8,257 nt of DNA from Kiritimatiellales bacterium (GTDB lineage Bacteria > Verrucomicrobiota > Kiritimatiellia > Kiritimatiellales > Pontiellaceae). The position numbers were made by a program, and so were the translations under genes. The stretch spans positions 1 through 8,257 of the forward strand of contig DAOUQA010000094.1 of assembly GCA_030625905.1 (NCBI GenBank), written 5' to 3'. This document shows, piece by piece, positions 1 to 6,498 of the stretch (positions within the stretch are counted from its first letter, which is position 1; the number at the start of each line of letters is the position of its first letter). The notes under the pieces are model-generated. The model was not told where the DNA came from. It saw nothing but the letters and a program-made list of their open reading frames with translations, and did not search any database.

Positions 1-344
1 CGGTATTGCCCGCCCGGCTTGATCTGGAAGGTAACGCGGCAGGGATCGCGCTCCGTATCAATATCCGCTGAAACCGTAGCATCGTAGTAGCCGCGCGATT
101 CGAGGATGGTTTCAATCCGTGGAAGATCCTCGTCGGTGCGGCGGCGCAACTGCCCGATCGTTGCAGGTGGACGCTTTTCAAGCTTGAAGGTGAGGGTCGA
201 TCCCTTGATCGCTTCCTCCACCGCGTTGTCATCCGCGCCCCTAATCCGCGCCCTGTACTCCACCGCCGGTGCGTCCGCATGGGTCGCCGCACCGGAAAGG
301 AACACTGCGCACACCGCCAACAGACTGTAGAGCCCGAATCTCAT
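1..344 (-). CDS. tamA: TamA-like outer-membrane assembly protein, N-terminal part (runs off window)
   Basis: About 114 residues are visible before the frame leaves the window at base 1. The protein begins MRFGLYSLLAV with a hydrophobic stretch ending near GAATHADA, a plausible Sec signal peptide cut around residue 25. The mature start (VEYRARIRG) and the segments KRPPATIGQLRRRTDEDL and ILESRGYYDATV match the first POTRA domain of TamA, where an Arg-rich helix is followed by a GYYDA-type strand. In the known family TamA is an Omp85 barrel that works with TamB in envelope assembly and lipid transport; the other POTRA domains and the barrel would lie outside the window. The ATG at 344 gives the signal peptide, but no good ribosome binding site precedes it. 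It starts 46 bp after the GPH symporter stop, on the same strand, so co-transcription is possible. Its job is unrelated to sugar use, so it probably marks the cluster edge. A generic BamA/TamA-family protein is the alternative. Confidence 0.82.
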   Translation of the reverse strand, partial: MRFGLYSLLAVCAVFLSGAATHADAPAVEYRARIRGADDNAVEEAIKGSTLTFKLEKRPPATIGQLRRRTDEDLPRIETILESRGYYDATVSADIDTERDPCRVTFQIKPGGQY

Positions 345-353
345 ATCCAGACC

Positions 354-382
354 ATGGTAGGCCATTCTTCAAGAAAGGTCAA
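354..382 (-). promoter_or_regulatory. candidate sigma70-like promoter for the tamA-like gene
   Basis: Read on the minus strand, TTGACC (377-382) is followed after exactly 17 nt by TACCAT (354-359). That is 5/6 and 4/6 agreement with the E. coli -35 and -10 consensus. Transcription would begin only a few bases before the ATG at 344, giving an almost leaderless message, which fits the lack of a ribosome binding site. The spacer contains the perfect palindrome TTCTTCAAGAA (365-375). Promoter consensus in this organism is unknown and such matches occur by chance, so this is a weak call. Confidence 0.2.
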
Positions 383-390
383 AATGCAGA

Positions 391-2154
391 TCAGGCCGCT
401 TCGGCCCGCAGTTTTTCGAGCACCTTTTTATTCACGGGATAGAGCCAGATCAGAATCAGAGCCATAATGGAGATAGCCGGGCCAATGATGTAGGTGGCCA
501 CAAAGAGCTTCATCACGGTGGAATGCGTCTGGGTTATGTTAGCCCCCTTGATATAGGAGGAAACGACGGCATCTGCCGGAAGGTTATCGTTGCCTCCCAG
601 TCCCGTAGCAAGCGCATCGTTGGCCGGAGCCATATCCGAAAGCGTTAAATAACCCGCCAGCGCGTCATCATCCTGAATCACGCCGGCATCCTGTACGAAG
701 CCCTTCACCGTATCGGAGCTCTCAATCGTGTTGGTGGAACCATTCACAAAGCCCCAGACCGCAGTGTGGTCAGCTTCGCGTGCAACAATTCCAACCACCG
801 CATTCGTGCCCTGGGCCATCTCCGATCCCTCCACGAAACCAACGGCATAGTTCCCGCTCTCCATCAGCTCGCCGACCGTCATAAATCCGGTCCAGGTCAG
901 TACGGCGCCAACGATCAACGCGGAGAGCGACTGCGAAATTTTCATCGAAAGGCTATACATTGCCGAATAGGATCCGTCTTTATTCACGCCGGTCTTCAGT
1001 TGGTTGATCTCCGAAATATCGGCCATCATGGAGGTGGCCACCGGGAACATGACGCCATTGCCGAACCAGTAGGTTGCGCCGAAGAGAGCAAAGACCGCCA
1101 TCGCGACCGGGAAGTCAAATCCGGCGATGGACACTGTCTGCCCAGGGACAACTATTCCGGAAACAAATAGCGCCGTTAGAATCACGCCGCTGATCAGGGT
1201 AATGGAACCGCCGACGTAGACCGCCCCTTTCTTATCGAAGCGCCGGGCAAAGCGCGCGCAAAAGGCCGAACCCAGCCCGCAACCGATCATGGTTCCGCCA
1301 TGGGTGATCGTCTTGAGCGATCCACTCAGCAACATGAAATGCTCATAGACATACATCTGGAGACCCGACACCAAACCCACCCCGAGAATCACCACGATCG
1401 CAAACAGGAAAACATAGACGGCCCGGATATCGGTTACGATCTCGCGCATATCCTTAAAGAAGGCTCCCGCAGAACTGCCGGTAATCTTCATTTCGCGTGA
1501 ATCCTTGGCATATTTTCGGGTAATGAAAACCAGATAGAAAATGCTGATTAATGAGACGACGGCAAAAACGGTTCCCATTCGCATAAAATTGGCCGGGTTT
1601 TTAACATCCACGCCCTGCTTCGGGAAAAAGATCATCCAAGCCAGCCCCGGGCCGCAGAAATTGGCGATCATGTTGAAGATCACCTTGATGCCCTGGATCT
1701 TCGTTCGGCCCGTATAGTCCTGGCACATCTCAAAGCCAAGTGCCGTCATCGGCACCACAAAGACCGTATAGGCTGTTCGCATGATAATGTTTATCACCAC
1801 CAAATACCAAAATAGGCTCGTATTACTGGACCTGAAAACCGGAGGAACTGCCCAGATAAAGAAGAAGGCCAGCACCATTCCGATTCCGCCAAACAGCATA
1901 TATTGGTGGCGGCGACCGAAACGGCTCTTGGTATTATCGCTGATGTGCCCCATCAGCGGATCGGTGATCGCATCCCAGAAAATGGCGACCGACATCGCGA
2001 TACCCGCCAGCATCGGCGAGAGCCCTAGCGCATCGGTATAGAAGAGCATGGCAAAGCCAAAGATGGTGTTTGAGATCAGCGAGTTTGCAACTTCGCCGGA
2101 TGCATAGTTCCACATGTCCAGCGTTGAACACGATCTGTATTCTTTTTTACTCAT
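391..2154 (-). CDS. GPH-family (MelB-like) cation:sugar symporter with repeat-containing insertion
   Basis: This 587-residue inner-membrane protein belongs to the glycoside-pentoside-hexuronide:cation symporter branch of the major facilitator superfamily. The diagnostic stretch at residues 60-82 (WDAITDPLMGHISDN, then SRFGRR) matches the MelB helix-2/loop motif; D61 and D65 are the likely counterparts of the cation-binding aspartates. About twelve hydrophobic segments can be traced, the last at about 548-572 (ending WLYPVNKK). Family members are usually around 450-500 residues. The excess lies at residues 424-537, a polar, low-charge segment between the last two helices that should face the periplasm; it carries degenerate repeats of the form [A/T][V/L]xG[F/I/Y][V/L]. 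The ATG at 2154 has a good Shine-Dalgarno match (GAGAGGTG, 2157-2164) four bases away. About 400 bp separates it from the GH2 gene, so it probably has its own promoter. The likely substrate is a mono- or oligosaccharide released by the cluster's enzymes, but sequence alone does not say which. Confidence 0.9.
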   Translation of the reverse strand: MSKKEYRSCSTLDMWNYASGEVANSLISNTIFGFAMLFYTDALGLSPMLAGIAMSVAIFWDAITDPLMGHISDNTKSRFGRRHQYMLFGGIGMVLAFFFIWAVPPVFRSSNTSLFWYLVVINIIMRTAYTVFVVPMTALGFEMCQDYTGRTKIQGIKVIFNMIANFCGPGLAWMIFFPKQGVDVKNPANFMRMGTVFAVVSLISIFYLVFITRKYAKDSREMKITGSSAGAFFKDMREIVTDIRAVYVFLFAIVVILGVGLVSGLQMYVYEHFMLLSGSLKTITHGGTMIGCGLGSAFCARFARRFDKKGAVYVGGSITLISGVILTALFVSGIVVPGQTVSIAGFDFPVAMAVFALFGATYWFGNGVMFPVATSMMADISEINQLKTGVNKDGSYSAMYSLSMKISQSLSALIVGAVLTWTGFMTVGELMESGNYAVGFVEGSEMAQGTNAVVGIVAREADHTAVWGFVNGSTNTIESSDTVKGFVQDAGVIQDDDALAGYLTLSDMAPANDALATGLGGNDNLPADAVVSSYIKGANITQTHSTVMKLFVATYIIGPAISIMALILIWLYPVNKKVLEKLRAEAA

Positions 2155-2169
2155 GCCACCTCTCTAAAA

Positions 2170-2187
2170 GCCCCGTAAGTGCGGGAC
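2170..2187 (-). promoter_or_regulatory. leader hairpin before the GPH symporter ribosome binding site
   Basis: On the minus strand GTCCCG-CACTTA-CGGGGC forms a 6-bp stem (one G-U pair) with a 6-nt loop, immediately followed by TTTT (2166-2169) and then the Shine-Dalgarno sequence of the symporter. It resembles a weak intrinsic terminator, or a structure protecting the 5' end of the message. It sits only 15 nt before the start codon, which argues against a simple terminator for an upstream transcript. The stem is short and could be coincidental. Confidence 0.25.
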
Positions 2188-2213
2188 AGTATTCGTTATA
2201 TGGTTACATACTG
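2187..2213. promoter_or_regulatory. inverted repeat, possible operator upstream of the GPH symporter
   Basis: CAGTAT (2187-2192) and its exact reverse complement ATACTG (2208-2213) flank a 15-bp AT-rich spacer. The arm centres are 21 bp apart, about two turns of the helix, as expected for a site bound by a dimeric regulator. The spacer includes TATAAC on the minus strand (2195-2200), a possible -10 element, though no convincing -35 lies 17 nt upstream. No regulator gene is in the window, so the partner is unknown. Confidence 0.25.
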
Positions 2214-2219
2214 CTTAGC

Positions 2220-2430
2220 GATCCGTTCCCAGCGGTGTTCATCCTGTGGTTCAACCCACTAAAACACGAACAACCCATGGAACACTACAACTCTTGGTGG
2301 ATCAAGCCGAAACTGAAAATAGGGGTGCACTTGAAATCTATGGGAGGCCTCAAGCGGCGGTCTGAAGTTGCTCCAGCGACTTTCCAGAACATGCCGGATT
2401 GCTTTGTTCTTTTTCCCGCAACGGTTTTGC
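2220..2430. repeat. non-coding stretch with repeat-like debris
   Basis: No open frame here looks like a protein I recognise. Two pieces look repeat-derived. At 2220-2272 the plus strand contains GTGTTCATCCTGTGGTTC followed by CACTAAAACACGAAC, which resemble degenerate versions of the short CATCTGTGGTT and CACGAAG intergenic repeats that I recall from many environmental bacterial genomes. At 2362-2376 CTGAAG-TTG-CTCCAG is an imperfect palindrome; on the minus strand CTGGAG-CAA-CTTCAG pairs fully if one G-U is allowed, and it recalls REP-like elements. Both assignments rest on memory of similar sequences, not on a search. Confidence 0.28.
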
Positions 2431-2565
2431 AGCCGGCTTCATCTCCGCAATATTTTCAAGGATCGGCATCATGCCGCCACAAGTGTGATAGACAATCCGC
2501 TGCCCCGCTTCATGCACCATTTGGATCAGTTCCGTGTCGTAGAGTGCGATAAAGTCATCGCCGAA
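2431..2565 (-). pseudogene. remnant of a URO-D/cobamide methyltransferase-like gene
   Basis: The minus-strand frame here encodes about 45 residues that read as the middle of a uroporphyrinogen-decarboxylase-superfamily protein: FIALYDTELIQMVHEAG, then IVYHTCGGMMPILENIAEM. The HTC motif inside YHTCGG is the HxC element that in MtaA/MtbA-type methyltransferases supplies zinc ligands. Family proteins run to roughly 330-400 residues; here both flanks are lost. Upstream, the frame enters the GH2 gene in a different frame. Downstream, the expected TLTPP-like continuation is replaced by an unrelated tail (KPLREKEQSN...) ending at a stop at 2350. I read this as a deletion relic, not a working gene. 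A short functional peptide cannot be excluded but has no ribosome binding site that I can see. Full-length URO-D-like paralogues elsewhere in the genome would be the expected source. Confidence 0.7.
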
Positions 2566-4501
2566 AGACCTCTTTAATTGCGTGATAGGCGGGCTTGGGG
2601 GTTCCCCCATAATTTATAATAGATGTATTGCTACCCACCGGCATGCAGTCGTGCCCCATCCAGATCAGGAAACCGCCGCAGCGGGGAAAGCGGTTTTTGC
2701 ATTGCCCGACGGCAAACGCCAGAAAATCGGCCTGCCGTTTTTGGGATTTTTCGACGTAGTCATCGAGTGCGTCTCCCTTGGTGTCACCTGCCAGCTCCGG
2801 CTGAACCCACCATGCGGAAGTGTGCTTCCAATAGGGATTGTCCAGTGAAACGGGGATCACAGGCATTCCTCCGGCATACCGGCGGATCAGCGCGGCATCA
2901 CTGGCTCCGGCCACCCCCGTTTCGGATCGGAACAGGGCATCGTCCTGCGTCCAGTAGCGATGCCACTCCTCCTCCGAGCTGCACCGGTCCCAAGGGCCGT
3001 GGACATGGTGGTTCAACCCCCTTCCTGCGGTCTCGTCCGTCGCGCAAAAAACGGGGCCGCTAGGCGATGTCGGCAGATAGGATACGCCCGGGGATTCTGC
3101 GGCAACCACCTCTTCCAAGGCCCGGAGCGCGGGATGGCTTTCCGTCAAGGGATATATATTTCCTTCCAGATCCTTTACCGTTGTCAACTCGTTCCCTCCG
3201 CACCACAGAAACAGCGAGACGTGGTGGGAGCGTCTTCGGACATAGTCGCGGGCGACCTCGCACAACCGGTTGATGAACTCCTCCCCGTCAGGTGGATAGT
3301 TTTCGCAGCCGGAAGAGGAGAGCGGAAACTCCTGCCAAACCAAAATCCCCAGCTCATCGCACTTTTGATAGAAGTATTCCCGTTCCAGATATCCTCCGCC
3401 CCACACCCGCAACACATTGACGCCCATTTCATGGTAGAGACCGATCAGGTGGTCGTAGCGGCCGGCATCGAAGTCCGGATAGTCCAGGGAAACCGGAGTC
3501 CAGTTCACCCCTTGGATAAAGATTGTACGCCCATTCACTTCGCAAAGCAGCGGACGGGCATTTTCCGGAGCACCCTCGCAAGGCAGCCAGCGGATGGACT
3601 TGAATCCGATTTTCCCCTTGAAAATCGGGGAGTTCCGATCCTTGGAACCGCAATACACTTCCATTTCGTAGAGGTCGGGATCTCCAAATCGATTCGGCCA
3701 CCAGAGGTCGGGTTCCAATAGTTGGAAAACCTTTTCCTGATCGCCCGGCTCCAGCTCCGTTTTATATTCAATCGGCTCGCCGCCTTTTTTATCCTGAAGC
3801 ACCAGCAAAAGCGGGGTAGTGCTGGAAGAAGGGTTGTTGAGTCGCAGCGTAATCGTTCCTGTTTTCAGATCGGGCGACAACCGGGTGTAGCTATTCTTCA
3901 ATGCGACGGCGGGCTTTCCGACGACAAGGGAAAGGGAATCCCAAATCCCCGTGGGCACAAAACGAACGCACCAGTCCCAGCTAAAGCTGTAGCGGGGCTT
4001 GAGATGTTTCGAACGGGACGTGAAGCCAATCTGCCCCTGCTCTTCCGGCGGCATGTCGAAAATAATGCGCAGGCGGTGTTTTTTGCCATCTGCAAGGGCA
4101 TCGCCAAGATCAAATTCGTGGCGTTTGAGCGCCCCGCAAAAAGTTCCGACCGTCTCGTCGTCCACCCGGATCCATCCGGAATAATCCAAGCCATCCGCCG
4201 CAAGGCAGACCGGTTCGCCGACCGGGATTTCGCCCGCCTCGATTTCCGTGAAAAACTCCCAGTGCCGATGTTCGACCCACTCGCAATCCAGCGAGTTCAG
4301 CCCGACATTCCAGTCCCGGATGACCCCATGGCGAAGCAGGGTGGTCTGAACCGAACCGGGCAGTACCGCGTCGTAGGGGCCGTGTTCGGGATAAAAGGGC
4401 GTATCGGTTTCCGCAGAGTTCTGCAGATACCATGCATGGGGACGCCACGACTGCAGTTTCCACGGACGATTGAAAAGGTCTGTTTTTTGACTCATAATCA
4501 C
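2555..4501 (-). CDS. GH2 beta-mannosidase-like glycoside hydrolase, short C-terminus
   Basis: This 648-residue protein has the GH2 layout: an N-terminal jelly-roll domain (about 10-200, including YSFSWDW at 171-177), an immunoglobulin-like domain (about 200-305) and a TIM barrel (about 320-645). Barrel landmarks are GVNWTP (331-336), RVWGGG (365-370) and CGGNE (434-438), where E438 is the predicted acid/base. E527 in RSETG is the predicted nucleophile. The overall pattern resembles beta-mannosidases, so cleavage of terminal beta-linked mannose is the best guess; other exo-beta activities remain possible. Many relatives exceed 800 residues because beta domains follow the barrel, whereas this one stops just after PKPAYHAIKEVFRR. 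No signal peptide is visible, suggesting a cytoplasmic enzyme acting on imported oligosaccharide. A GTG at 4501 is chosen because GAGGA lies 10 nt upstream; the in-frame ATG at 4495 is the alternative. The gene begins 6 bp after the SSS symporter stop, implying translational coupling. Confidence 0.88.
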   Translation of the reverse strand: MIMSQKTDLFNRPWKLQSWRPHAWYLQNSAETDTPFYPEHGPYDAVLPGSVQTTLLRHGVIRDWNVGLNSLDCEWVEHRHWEFFTEIEAGEIPVGEPVCLAADGLDYSGWIRVDDETVGTFCGALKRHEFDLGDALADGKKHRLRIIFDMPPEEQGQIGFTSRSKHLKPRYSFSWDWCVRFVPTGIWDSLSLVVGKPAVALKNSYTRLSPDLKTGTITLRLNNPSSSTTPLLLVLQDKKGGEPIEYKTELEPGDQEKVFQLLEPDLWWPNRFGDPDLYEMEVYCGSKDRNSPIFKGKIGFKSIRWLPCEGAPENARPLLCEVNGRTIFIQGVNWTPVSLDYPDFDAGRYDHLIGLYHEMGVNVLRVWGGGYLEREYFYQKCDELGILVWQEFPLSSSGCENYPPDGEEFINRLCEVARDYVRRRSHHVSLFLWCGGNELTTVKDLEGNIYPLTESHPALRALEEVVAAESPGVSYLPTSPSGPVFCATDETAGRGLNHHVHGPWDRCSSEEEWHRYWTQDDALFRSETGVAGASDAALIRRYAGGMPVIPVSLDNPYWKHTSAWWVQPELAGDTKGDALDDYVEKSQKRQADFLAFAVGQCKNRFPRCGGFLIWMGHDCMPVGSNTSIINYGGTPKPAYHAIKEVFRR

Positions 4502-4507
4502 TCGGGT

Positions 4508-6469
4508 TCATTCCTCGTAGAAATTTTCAGCAGGCAGTTTGCGGTACCAAAAGAAATGCAATCCGGCCCAGCCCACGAAGAACAATCCCAACGACCAGGC
4601 GAAACCCGTCCAATTGTGGATAAGGAACAACATCGGCGCTAAAAACAGGCAGGTTTGCCACAGGAGCGCAAACGGCACAGACACCAAATCGTACACATGC
4701 TCCTGGGTCATCCTATGCTGCTCCTCTTCGGGCAATGTCCGCTTGAGATGCCCCCAGACCCCGAAGGGCCGCGTTTTCATGTAGAAGTTTTTCAGCACTT
4801 CGGGATCGGTCGGTTTGGTGAGAAGCGTACCCCCCACCGAACCCACCAAACCAACCCCCATGGCAAAGGCGAATTGGTACAACTCATTCAGATCCGGAAA
4901 AACAGCCCGCTGAACCAATGCGAAAGACAAGCCTACCATCGTTCCGATGGCCGCCCCGCTTCCATTGAACCGCCACCAGTAGAGCCGAAGGAACGAGGGA
5001 ACCAGCATGGCCGCACCGAGGCTCATCAACAGCCATGCCCAGATATCGTTGATGTTGTCGAGCGTGGCGGCAAACAGGAATCCACCCACCACCAACAGGA
5101 TCACACTGGCCCAGCTTGCATAGATCAGCTCGCGGGTCGACGCCTTGGGCCGCAGCCATTTCTTGTAGAAGTCGTTCACGATCATGCCCGTCGCAAGGTT
5201 CACCGTTCCGCCGAAGGTGGAGAGCGATGCGGCAATCAACGCAATCACCATGATTCCGCGCATTCCCTTGGCCACGCCCATCAGCAGGACGGCCGGCAGG
5301 ATTTTTTCGGGGTTCACGGTTCCCTCGAAACTGAGCAACTGCATTTTCTGCGTCCACTGCTCCGCCCCGAGGGCGGCCTTCAGCCCCTCGATCAGCTCCG
5401 CCGAATATTTTTCGGGGGAGTTGGACAATCCAGAAAGCAAAGCCCCCCACTCCGGCTTGGAGACTTCGGGATACTGCGCATGGATCAACTCGGCGGACTG
5501 GGCAAGCCCCTGCGAATCGGGCAGCAGGTTGTTCACCAAATAGAGCCCCAGCACGGCAACCCCGATCATGAGCGGCCAGCGGAACATCATCAGCCAGGTC
5601 CAAAGGAACGACAGCAACCCGCACTCGCGGTCGTTTCGGGCACCGAAATACTGCGGAGCCGCACCGCTGCCGATACCGGCGAATATGGAACGCAGCAGAT
5701 AGAAGGACATGAAGAGGACCAGATGTTTGTATGCCTCGTACCCCTTCGGCATGTAGGCATTCCACTTGGGCAGCCCGCTGATCCAGTCGGGGTTACCCGT
5801 AACCTGCAGGGCAATGGCGGAAAGTTCGCTGGCATCCCCCGCCGTCATGAAGGCCTTTACGGACACATACACAACGGCCACCATGATGATCGCCATCTGG
5901 AACATATCGGTGACCACCACGCCGTAGAATCCGGAAATCATGGTGTAGAGCGAGGCCAGAATCAGCAGCACCATCGCGCACTGCATCGGCGGGAACGGGA
6001 GAAACATGGAAAGGAAGGAACCCGCCCCGACAATCAGATAGGCCAGCATGCCAATGGTTCCGATCACCGTGGCAAACACGGCCATCTGCTGGGCGAAGCG
6101 CCCGCCCCAGCCATCGCCAAACCGGAAAATATTCCATTCGGCACCGGTCAGGCAACCGGACCGCCGATGCCATTTCCCCGCCCAGAGCATCATGAAGACC
6201 AGAATCAGCACCGCACCGCCGCGAAACTCGATATACAACCCTTGCGGACCCAGGAGAAAGAGGAAGGAGACGATGACCGCCGTGCCGGTCAGGTCGAGAA
6301 AGTTGGCCATGCCGGAGACCCCCAGCGCCCACCAGGGAATATGGCGTCCGCCGACGATATAGTTATCGAGGCTCTTCGAGGCCACCCGCTTAAGAACGAA
6401 CCCCATCCCGACCAGAATCAGCACATAGATTCCCATGAAAACATAGTCCAACCATCCAAAATACGTCAT
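4508..6469 (-). CDS. SSS-family sodium:solute symporter
   Basis: This 653-residue polytopic inner-membrane protein belongs to the sodium:solute symporter family, which includes SGLT-type sugar carriers. It begins with a helix (about 8-27) followed by DNYIVGGRHIPWWALGVSG (35-53), the typical first-loop motif preceding the unwound helix. The segment IALIAASLSTFGGTVN (409-424) corresponds to the helix carrying the conserved Ser/Thr pair at the Na2 site (S417, T418). About 13-14 hydrophobic segments are visible. Two additions stand out: a hydrophilic segment at about 316-390, and an amphipathic loop with FYMKTRPFGVWG (562-573) before two terminal helices, the latter seen in many longer family members. 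The start at 6469 has a strong AAAGGAG site seven bases upstream. Its position between an exported beta-helix protein and a GH2 glycosidase suggests a sugar substrate, but the exact solute is not deducible. Confidence 0.92.
   Translation of the reverse strand: MTYFGWLDYVFMGIYVLILVGMGFVLKRVASKSLDNYIVGGRHIPWWALGVSGMANFLDLTGTAVIVSFLFLLGPQGLYIEFRGGAVLILVFMMLWAGKWHRRSGCLTGAEWNIFRFGDGWGGRFAQQMAVFATVIGTIGMLAYLIVGAGSFLSMFLPFPPMQCAMVLLILASLYTMISGFYGVVVTDMFQMAIIMVAVVYVSVKAFMTAGDASELSAIALQVTGNPDWISGLPKWNAYMPKGYEAYKHLVLFMSFYLLRSIFAGIGSGAAPQYFGARNDRECGLLSFLWTWLMMFRWPLMIGVAVLGLYLVNNLLPDSQGLAQSAELIHAQYPEVSKPEWGALLSGLSNSPEKYSAELIEGLKAALGAEQWTQKMQLLSFEGTVNPEKILPAVLLMGVAKGMRGIMVIALIAASLSTFGGTVNLATGMIVNDFYKKWLRPKASTRELIYASWASVILLVVGGFLFAATLDNINDIWAWLLMSLGAAMLVPSFLRLYWWRFNGSGAAIGTMVGLSFALVQRAVFPDLNELYQFAFAMGVGLVGSVGGTLLTKPTDPEVLKNFYMKTRPFGVWGHLKRTLPEEEQHRMTQEHVYDLVSVPFALLWQTCLFLAPMLFLIHNWTGFAWSLGLFFVGWAGLHFFWYRKLPAENFYEE
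4512..4516 (-). promoter_or_regulatory. ribosome binding site for the GH2 gene, inside the upstream symporter
   Basis: GAGGA on the minus strand overlaps the last codons of the SSS symporter and lies 10 nt before the GTG at 4501, or 16 nt before the ATG at 4495. The spacing favours the GTG start and means that ribosomes finishing the symporter could reinitiate on the GH2 gene. Confidence 0.5.
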
Positions 6470-6475
6470 CTTCTA

Positions 6476-6482
6476 CTCCTTT
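6476..6482 (-). promoter_or_regulatory. strong ribosome binding site of the SSS symporter
   Basis: AAAGGAG on the minus strand lies six bases (6470-6475) before the ATG at 6469. It is the best Shine-Dalgarno match in the window and fixes this start codon. It lies in the 29-bp gap after the beta-helix gene, downstream of a T-tract (6489-6494). Confidence 0.7.
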
Positions 6483-6498
6483 GATTCCAAAAAACGCA

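Noticed and set aside
106..330. 74-codon plus-strand open frame at the left end
   Set aside because: The minus strand encodes a signal peptide plus a TamA POTRA-like segment through the same bases, which is far better supported.
394..406. GGCCG-CTT-CGGCC hairpin at the end of the GPH symporter, possible terminator
   Set aside because: It is a perfect 5-bp stem, but it lies within coding sequence next to the stop codon and has no T-tract directly after it on the minus strand.
2350..2430. Tail of the URO-D-like frame as a transposase remnant
   Set aside because: The residues KPLREKEQSN to the stop do not match any transposase motif I know, and no terminal inverted repeats or target duplication are visible.
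2070..2552. 160-codon plus-strand open frame across the intergenic region
   Set aside because: It runs antisense through the GPH start, the leader and the URO-D remnant, with no protein-like pattern.
3722..4642. 306-codon plus-strand open frame opposite the GH2 gene
   Set aside because: It spans the GH2/SSS junction on the wrong strand and lacks any domain pattern; the GH2 motifs on the minus strand explain the region.
4655..6484. 609-codon plus-strand open frame opposite the SSS symporter
   Set aside because: The translation is rich in His, Gln, Pro and Arg with no membrane or domain pattern, while the opposite strand encodes a clear SSS transporter with a strong ribosome binding site. It is an antisense shadow of biased codon use.
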